Shown piece by piece: positions 11,739-16,406 of a DNA stretch of 16,406 nucleotides. Origin of the DNA: Gudongella sp049310905. Lineage in GTDB: Bacteria > Bacillota > Clostridia > Tissierellales > Tissierellaceae. Under the pieces are notes generated by a model. It saw only the letters and a list, made by a program, of their open reading frames with translations, searched no databases and had not been told where the DNA came from. The stretch spans positions 1 through 16,406 of the forward strand of contig NZ_JBMEMN010000048.1 in assembly GCF_049310905.1 (NCBI RefSeq), written 5' to 3'. The position numbers and the translations under genes were made by a program. How positions within the stretch are numbered: position 1 is the first letter of the stretch; each line of letters opens with the position of its first letter.

Positions 11739-13724
11739 ATGCAGACCATAGCATTGGTGGGTAATCCCAACAGCGGGAAAACCACATTATTTAATGTGCT
11801 TACCGGATCAAACCAGCATGTTGGTAATTGGCCGGGAGTTACTGTAGAAAAAAAAGAAGGCTCCTTTAAGCATAAGGGAGCCGTTTATAATGTCGTGGAC
11901 CTTCCTGGTACATATAGCCTTGGTGCATATTCAGAAGATGAACTTGTGGCAAGGGACTTTATTGTGAAGGGAAAGCCCGATGTAGTAATAAATGTCGTAG
12001 ATGCAACTAATATTGAGAGGAATCTCTATCTTACAACCCAACTCCTTGAAATGGGTGCAAATGTCATTGTAGCATTAAACATGATGGATGAAGCAGAGTT
12101 AAAAAAAATAAAGATATCCACCGAAGCTCTTTCTGAAGCTTTGGGGGTCCCTGTAATATCGACAATTGCTGCCAGGAAAAAGGGTATAGGTGAACTTATT
12201 GAAAGCACAGTTGAGGTGATTTCTCAAAAACCCAAGCAAATAGTATTTACTTATGGCAATGAAATAGATAATGAAATCTTAAATTTAAGAGATTTGCTTA
12301 AAGAAGAGTCTCTTCCCTATCCTACTGGTTGGATGGCTCTTAAGCTTCTTGAAAGTGACCCTGAAATGATGTCAATCGTAGATGGAATGAATACCGTTAA
12401 AGAACATCTACACACACTAAAATCAAATAATGTAGATTACGAGTTAGATATAGTGGACAAACGATATGCTTATGTCAACGGGATTACAAAAAGATGTGTA
12501 GAGAAACCTGCAGAGGAGATTGTTACTACAACTGACAAAATTGACAAGGTTCTTACCAGCAGACTATTTGGACTACCAATTTTTGGTCTGATAATGTATC
12601 TTGTCTTCCAGCTTACTTTTGTGATTGGCTCAGATTTTCTCGGCGGATATGTTGAGACAGCTATTGAATATTTTGGAGTTGTGGTTGAGGGATTACTTGT
12701 ATCCCTCGGCTCACCTGACTGGTTGGTGTCTTTTGTAATTGAAGGATTTATTGGCGGTGTAGGTGCAGTCCTTGTCTTTGTTCCACTTATTATGGTCTTG
12801 TACTTCTTCCTTGCAATACTTGAAGATACGGGATACATGGCAAGAGCAGCCTACATCATGGATGGAGTCATGAGAGCAGTAGGACTTCATGGGAAAACCT
12901 TTATATCAATGATAGTGGGTTTTGGATGTAACGTACCTGGAATTATGGCTACAAGGACATTGGAAAACAAAAAGGATAGAATGATTGCAATTTTAATCAA
13001 CCCATTTATGTCATGCGGAGCAAGGTTGCCAATTTATCTGGTATTTATAGCAGCATTTTTCCCCAACAATGGCGGACTGGTATTGTTTTTAATTTACGCT
13101 CTGGGAATTGCAATGGCATTGTTGATGGCTAAAATATTTAGCAAGACACTTTTCAAGGGAGAATCTTCACACTTTATAATGGAGCTTCCGCCCTACAGAC
13201 TTCCTTCCCCTTCAAGTGTTGTAAGGGATATGTGGGAAAAAGTATGGGATTTTATAAAACGAGCAGGAACTGTCATCTTTGCAGTAGTGGCTCTTCTATG
13301 GGTACTTTCAGTCCTTCCAGTAGGCGTTGAGCCTTATTCACAGGAAAGCATCCTGGGTAGGATTGGTACATTTATCGCTCCTTTATTTGCACCTGCAGGC
13401 TTTGGAACATGGCAGGCATCAGTCAGTCTTTTTGCTGGTATAGCTGCCAAGGAAGCTGTTGTTGCAGTACTTGGAATGGTTTATGCCGGAGTTAGTGAAG
13501 GCTCAGAACTTGTTGCTGCAATTCAAGGTTCATTCACTACCCTGTCAGCGGTATCATTCCTTGTTATGACATTGCTATATACCCCATGTGCAGCTGTCAT
13601 TGCAACAGTCAAAAAAGAAACCAACTCTTATAAATGGGCAGCATTTATGGTCATTTATCCATTTGTACTGGCTTGGGTACTTGCAGTAATCGTTTATCAG
13701 ATTGGTTCTTTGATGGGCTTTTAA
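11739..13724 (+). CDS. feoB: Ferrous iron transporter FeoB
   Basis: FeoB is the membrane Fe(II) uptake protein with an N-terminal G-protein domain. The 661-residue product starts with G1 GNPNSGKTT (8-16), then G3 DLPG (54-57) and G4 NMMD (114-117), and a helical GDI-like spacer to about residue 270. A large membrane domain follows, with several hydrophobic helices and gate-type cysteines in the segments around GFGCNVPGIMATR and MSCGARLPIYLVF and near the C-terminus (YTPCAAVIATVKKE). It is shorter than the E. coli protein (773) but in the range of clostridial FeoB. GAGGAGG precedes the ATG at 11739. The FeoC-like gene starts 12 bases after its stop. Nothing appears broken. Confidence 0.97.
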   Translation: MQTIALVGNPNSGKTTLFNVLTGSNQHVGNWPGVTVEKKEGSFKHKGAVYNVVDLPGTYSLGAYSEDELVARDFIVKGKPDVVINVVDATNIERNLYLTTQLLEMGANVIVALNMMDEAELKKIKISTEALSEALGVPVISTIAARKKGIGELIESTVEVISQKPKQIVFTYGNEIDNEILNLRDLLKEESLPYPTGWMALKLLESDPEMMSIVDGMNTVKEHLHTLKSNNVDYELDIVDKRYAYVNGITKRCVEKPAEEIVTTTDKIDKVLTSRLFGLPIFGLIMYLVFQLTFVIGSDFLGGYVETAIEYFGVVVEGLLVSLGSPDWLVSFVIEGFIGGVGAVLVFVPLIMVLYFFLAILEDTGYMARAAYIMDGVMRAVGLHGKTFISMIVGFGCNVPGIMATRTLENKKDRMIAILINPFMSCGARLPIYLVFIAAFFPNNGGLVLFLIYALGIAMALLMAKIFSKTLFKGESSHFIMELPPYRLPSPSSVVRDMWEKVWDFIKRAGTVIFAVVALLWVLSVLPVGVEPYSQESILGRIGTFIAPLFAPAGFGTWQASVSLFAGIAAKEAVVAVLGMVYAGVSEGSELVAAIQGSFTTLSAVSFLVMTLLYTPCAAVIATVKKETNSYKWAAFMVIYPFVLAWVLAVIVYQIGSLMGF

Positions 13725-13736
13725 GGAGGATTTTAT

Positions 13737-13994
13737 ATGCTTAAGGAAGTATTGAAGGAAATCAAAGATGCAAAAGTTTATTCAAAGCAACAGATTTCAA
13801 AAAATCTAGGTGTATCTGAGAATGTCCTGGAGGACATGATCAGAACCCTTGTAAGAATGGGATATCTTGATGAGGATCTTGGTTCACCAACTTGTGAGAC
13901 AAAATGTTCAGGATGTTCTGTATCCAGTTGTAATACTATTCCACTTAAAATGCTTAGTCTTACAAAGAAGGGCGAAGACAAAATAAACTCCTAA
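13737..13994 (+). CDS. FeoC-like winged-helix protein with Cys cluster
   Basis: FeoC-like proteins are small winged-helix regulators or FeoB partners, some of which bind an iron-sulphur cluster. The 85-residue product has an N-terminal helix-turn-helix (SKQQISKNLGVSENVLEDMIRTLVRMGYL) and a wing that carries four cysteines, C53, C57, C60 and C65 (spacing CX3CX2CX4C). This could hold a cluster or metal and sense iron or oxygen for the operon. AAGGAGG is placed 6 bases before the ATG at 13737 and overlaps the end of feoB. A terminator follows after about 20 bases. The family call rests on context and the helix-turn-helix plus Cys pattern. Confidence 0.82.
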   Translation: MLKEVLKEIKDAKVYSKQQISKNLGVSENVLEDMIRTLVRMGYLDEDLGSPTCETKCSGCSVSSCNTIPLKMLSLTKKGEDKINS

Positions 13995-14015
13995 AAATAT
14001 TTTTATTTATAAATT

Positions 14016-14054
14016 AGCAGGTTTAGCCATTTTATATCTTACCTGCTTTTTTTT
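14016..14054 (+). terminator. Terminator of the feo operon
   Basis: AGCAGGT (14016-14022) pairs with ACCTGCT (14041-14047) over an 18-nt loop, followed by seven T. It lies 22 bases after the FeoC-like stop and separates the operon from the noncoding region downstream. Confidence 0.8.
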
Positions 14055-14072
14055 GCAAAATTTTTTATTAAT

Positions 14073-14104
14073 TTGATGTTTAAAAAAATATATGTGGGTA
14101 TAAT
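14073..14104 (+). promoter_or_regulatory. Putative promoter for the long noncoding RNA
   Basis: A perfect TATAAT (14099-14104) lies after an A/T-rich stretch. TTGATG at 14073-14078 gives a long 20-bp spacer, so the -35 is weak. A start near 14111 would precede the first hairpin (TGCTTC-CGT-GAAGCA, 14132-14146). Confidence 0.5.
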
Positions 14105-14293
14105 ATAACTACAAATCATATATTAACTCACTGCTTCCGTGAAGCAAGATTTATTATATGGTTTTATGGGACTTTGATAACTGCATCCAACAAAAAATTC
14201 AATCAATAGGTTGTAAAAGTTTATTGAACCTGGAAAGATTCAAGTAACAAAGCAAAGTATTGATAAGAATTCAGGTAAAATCTGAATTCACAA

Positions 14294-14322
14294 GCTACAC
14301 CTATTTCGAAGTTACTGTTGTA
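14294..14322 (+). repeat. Copy 1 of a 29-nt module in the noncoding RNA
   Basis: The module opens with GCTACACCTATT and closes with TTACTGTTGTA, with a variable 6-nt centre (TCGAAG). CTACA near the start can pair with TGTAG at the end. Copy 2 is at 14418-14446 with identical flanks and the same spacing. Confidence 0.75.
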
Positions 14323-14417
14323 GAAGCTAAATGAAACAAGCTGTAGGAAGTTGGCAAAGTAAGAAAAGATAGTAATGTAGAGCAAGTTTAAGATGTAGAA
14401 GATTTTAGATGTAAGTT

Positions 14418-14446
14418 GCTACACCTATTAAAGTATTACTGTTGTA
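14418..14446 (+). repeat. Copy 2 of the 29-nt module in the noncoding RNA
   Basis: The 12 leading and 11 trailing bases are identical to the copy at 14294, and only the 6-nt centre differs (AAAGTA). TACA/TGTA pairing is kept. Equal length with a variable middle suggests a repeated RNA structural element, not chance. Confidence 0.75.
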
Positions 14447-14540
14447 AGATTCCAGGTTAAGTTAGTTTATGCAAGTATGATGGTAAAAGAAAAGTAGTAG
14501 AGTAGTTGGTAAAAACGTAGTAAAAGAAGTACCTGTAACA

Positions 14541-14568
14541 GGGATTTGTGGTATCCCGATAAACCGCA
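14541..14568 (+). other. Predicted H-type RNA pseudoknot
   Basis: Stem 1 is GGGAT (14541-14545) with ATCCC (14553-14557). Its loop holds TGTGGT (14547-14552), which pairs with ACCGCA (14563-14568), including one G-U pair. The connecting loops are 1 nt and GATAA (5 nt), sizes that suit a classical H-type fold. A competing small hairpin CCTG/CAGG (14532-14542) overlaps stem 1. Confidence 0.6.
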
Positions 14569-14730
14569 GAAAGTAACCTTAATGGTTAAAGAAATGTAAC
14601 AACTAAATAACTTATTAGGTTGCAAGATTAGAGTTTAATCCTCTGTAGCTTAAATTAAGGAGTGTTTAAGAATAAGTGATTGAACCAATAAGTTCATGTT
14701 GGAGCAGTTATTCAGAGTCCTATTTAAAAT

Positions 14731-14776
14731 GAAAGGTTTATCCCCATGAAAAAGGATGAACCTTTCGATTTTTTTT
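14731..14776 (+). terminator. Terminator of the long noncoding RNA
   Basis: GAAAGGTTTATCC (14731-14743) pairs with GGATGAACCTTTC (14754-14766), 13 bp with one G-U pair, over a 10-nt loop. GATTTTTTTTG follows. It lies 10 bases after the long-range helix and separates the RNA from the downstream gene. Confidence 0.9.
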
Positions 14777-14834
14777 GATCTTTTTTGAATAATAATATAG
14801 TTTTTCATATTATCCCCAAAGAGGACTGAAAACT

Positions 14835-14843
14835 TGCTATAAT
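14835..14843 (+). promoter_or_regulatory. Extended -10 promoter of the nicotinate phosphoribosyltransferase gene
   Basis: TGcTATAAT lies about 30 bases before the ATG at 14875. No good -35 is visible. Placed after a terminator, it likely gives the gene its own transcript. Confidence 0.6.
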
Positions 14844-14874
14844 ATACATAATATACAAAAAAGGGAGAGAAACC

Positions 14875-16329
14875 ATGAATAAATTTGATTGGACCGATAA
14901 GAAGAATCTAACCATGTTGGCAGATTACTACGAGTTCACTATGGCAAACGGCTATCTGGAAAATGGAATGAGGGATACCATTGCTTATTTCGATATGTTT
15001 TTCAGATCAATACCTGACGATGGAGGGTATGCAATAATGGCAGGTGTTGAGCAGCTGATTGACTATCTTAAGACCTTGAGCTTTGATGAGGAAGATCTTG
15101 AGTTTTTTAGAAGTAAAGAGATTTTTAGCGAAAATTTCCTTGATTATCTTAGAGATTTCAATTTTGTATGTGACGTTTGGGCAATTCCTGAAGGTACACC
15201 CATATTCCCAAGAGAGCCCTTGGTAATTGTAAGAGGACCAGTTGTTCAGGCTCAGCTGGTTGAAACCATGATTCTATTAACCATTAACCATCAATCATTG
15301 ATAGCTACAAAGGCTAACAGAATTGTTAGGGCTGCAGATGGAAGAAACGTTATTGAGTTTGGATCAAGAAGAGCTCAAGGCTATAATGGAGCAATTCAGG
15401 GAGCCCGAGCTGCTTATATTGGAGGTTGTATTGGAACCTCCAGCACCATTGTGGACAGGGATTTCGGAATCCCCGCTCTTGGAACAATGGCCCATAGCTG
15501 GGTGCAGATATTCCCCAACGAACTGGAATCTTTCAGAGCCTATGCGAGAACCTATCCCCAAAGCTGCACACTTCTTGTGGATACCTATAACACATTGAAA
15601 ACCGGCATCCCAAATGCCATTAGAGTATTTGATGAAGAAATCCTTCCCAGGGGCTTTAGGCCAAAGGGAATCAGGATTGACAGTGGTGATATAGCCTATC
15701 TTTCAAAAGAAGCCAGAAAGATGCTGGATGAAGCTGGTTATACCGATGTTAAAATAATGGCATCCAGTAGTCTTGACGAATTTGTAATCAAAGATCTTAT
15801 TACTCAGGGTGCACAGATTGATAACTTTGGAGTTGGTGAAAGGCTTATTACAGCTAAATCAGAGCCAATATTTGGTGGGGTATACAAACTTGTCGCCGTT
15901 GAAGAAGATGGTGATATCCTCCCTAAGATAAAAATTAGCAATAATGTAGAAAAAATTACTACACCAGGCTTCAAACAGATTTATAGATTCTATGACAGAA
16001 AAACAGACACACCTCTTGCAGATGTAATAACTCTCCACGATGAGAAAATCTCAGATGATGGTTCGTACGAGATTTTCCACCCACTATTTACCTGGAAGAG
16101 AAAGACACTTAGAGATTATTATACAAGGCCACTGCTTGTTCAGCTGTTTGAAAAAGGAAAGTGTGTCTATCAAGGTCCCGATGTTCATCAAATAAGAGAT
16201 TTCTGCAGATCCGAAATAGAAAATCTATGGGATGAGGTTAAGAGATTTGAAAGACCCCACGAGTACTTTGTGGACCTGTCACAGGAGCTTTGGAACATAA
16301 AAGATCAAATGCTTGTTAGTCACAAGTAA
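14875..16329 (+). CDS. pncB: Nicotinate phosphoribosyltransferase
   Basis: This enzyme converts nicotinate and PRPP to nicotinate mononucleotide using ATP, the entry step of the NAD salvage (Preiss-Handler) pathway in the cytoplasm. The 484-residue product has the N-terminal LADYYEFTMANGYLENG, the substrate-binding EFGSRRAQGYNGA, and MAHSWVQ with H207, the expected phosphorylated histidine. It continues with LVDTYNTLKTGIPNAI and GIRIDSGDIAYLS of the barrel, then SSSLDEF and GVGERL for PRPP phosphate binding. The length fits the Firmicute form (about 480). AGGGAGAG precedes the ATG at 14875. The gene appears monocistronic, with its own extended -10 promoter. Nothing is missing. Confidence 0.96.
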   Translation: MNKFDWTDKKNLTMLADYYEFTMANGYLENGMRDTIAYFDMFFRSIPDDGGYAIMAGVEQLIDYLKTLSFDEEDLEFFRSKEIFSENFLDYLRDFNFVCDVWAIPEGTPIFPREPLVIVRGPVVQAQLVETMILLTINHQSLIATKANRIVRAADGRNVIEFGSRRAQGYNGAIQGARAAYIGGCIGTSSTIVDRDFGIPALGTMAHSWVQIFPNELESFRAYARTYPQSCTLLVDTYNTLKTGIPNAIRVFDEEILPRGFRPKGIRIDSGDIAYLSKEARKMLDEAGYTDVKIMASSSLDEFVIKDLITQGAQIDNFGVGERLITAKSEPIFGGVYKLVAVEEDGDILPKIKISNNVEKITTPGFKQIYRFYDRKTDTPLADVITLHDEKISDDGSYEIFHPLFTWKRKTLRDYYTRPLLVQLFEKGKCVYQGPDVHQIRDFCRSEIENLWDEVKRFERPHEYFVDLSQELWNIKDQMLVSHK

Positions 16330-16332
16330 AAA

Positions 16333-16363
16333 GGGGTAATCGGGAAATGACCGATTTTACCCT
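16333..16363 (+). terminator. Hairpin after the nicotinate phosphoribosyltransferase gene
   Basis: GGGTAATCGG (16334-16343) pairs with CCGATTTTACCC (16351-16362) with a 2-base bulge. It starts a few bases after the stop but has no T-tract, so it may be a weak terminator or mRNA stabiliser. A further CCC/GGG hairpin followed by TTTT reaches the window edge and may be the true terminator. Confidence 0.4.
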
Positions 16364-16406
16364 CACAAACAAAAAATGAAGAGAACCCGTAAGATTCTGG
16401 GCTTTT

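Larger units (their letters stand above)
14111..14776 (+). ncRNA. Putative large structured noncoding RNA, about 665 nt, class unknown
   Basis: The region has no credible open frame. It starts with a promoter-like box and ends at a strong terminator, both on the plus strand. Its key feature is a long-range helix: 14169-14192 pairs with 14697-14720 in three runs of 8, 8 and 7 bp interrupted only by single-base bulges (A14185 and T14712), with one G-U pair. Inside, AACCTGGAA (14227-14235) pairs with TTCCAGGTT (14450-14458), GAATTCAG (14267-14274) forms a perfect 8-bp hairpin with CTGAATTC (14282-14289), a 29-nt module is repeated, and a pseudoknot lies at 14541-14568. Size and architecture resemble the large RNAs of Firmicutes (OLE, ROOL, GOLLD), but I recognise no diagnostic sequence. 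It does not look like tmRNA, RNase P RNA or 6S RNA. Confidence 0.72.

Noticed and set aside
14111..14776. Known RNA classes such as tmRNA, RNase P RNA or 6S RNA
   Set aside because: No tRNA-like end or tag frame, no RNase P conserved core and no 6S bubble. An OLE, ROOL or GOLLD assignment could not be made or excluded by eye.
14777..14874. Riboswitch controlling the nicotinate phosphoribosyltransferase gene
   Set aside because: Only about 100 bases lie between the RNA terminator and the ATG. The extended -10 promoter leaves a leader of roughly 25 bases, too short for a riboswitch.
16366..16406. Another gene or regulatory RNA at the right edge
   Set aside because: Only about 40 bases are present; a possible CCC/GGG hairpin with TTTT is seen but cannot be resolved.

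Overview
The window looks like a low-GC anaerobic Firmicute of the class Clostridia. The tRNA-Ser/SRP RNA/dnaX/ybaB/recR neighbourhood, the CtsR- and Fur-type operators, the strong AGGAGG ribosome binding sites and two apparent selenocysteine codons all point that way. Tissierellales-like or related selenium-using anaerobes are plausible, but the genus cannot be fixed from this sequence.

Layout. Positions 1-70 are the 5' end of a bacterial class C group II intron on the minus strand, inserted just after the terminator of the minus-strand dnaX-ybaB-recR operon (198-2828). Upstream of dnaX lies a short minus-strand selW-type selenoprotein gene (3066-3305) with an in-frame TGA in a CxxU motif. 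Divergent from it, a consensus promoter drives tRNA-Ser(GGA) and the long Bacillus-type SRP RNA (3424-3839). A HAD-family nucleotidase-like gene (3944-4534) converges on a dnaJ-clpB heat-shock operon (4675-8201, minus), which has a CtsR box at its promoter.

The next minus-strand operon (8360-11231) handles copper: a CopA P-type ATPase, the CopZ chaperone and a CsoR repressor, preceded by a GC-rich palindrome that fits a CsoR operator. copA appears split by a TGA at codon 83. That TGA replaces the first cysteine of the CxxC in the second metal-binding domain, the frame is continuous across it, and a SECIS-like hairpin follows. The best reading is one 788-residue selenoprotein CopA. Divergent from it is a Fur-box-controlled feoA-feoB-feoC-like ferrous iron uptake operon (11471-13994).

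Between the feo terminator and a nicotinate phosphoribosyltransferase gene (14875-16329) lies about 800 bases with no credible coding sequence. It has its own promoter-like box and terminator, a 23-bp long-range helix joining positions about 500 bases apart, a duplicated 29-nt module, an H-type pseudoknot and several local hairpins. This is probably a large structured noncoding RNA (about 665 nt). I cannot assign it to a known class.

The strongest points for follow-up are the selenocysteine-containing CopA and the large RNA.
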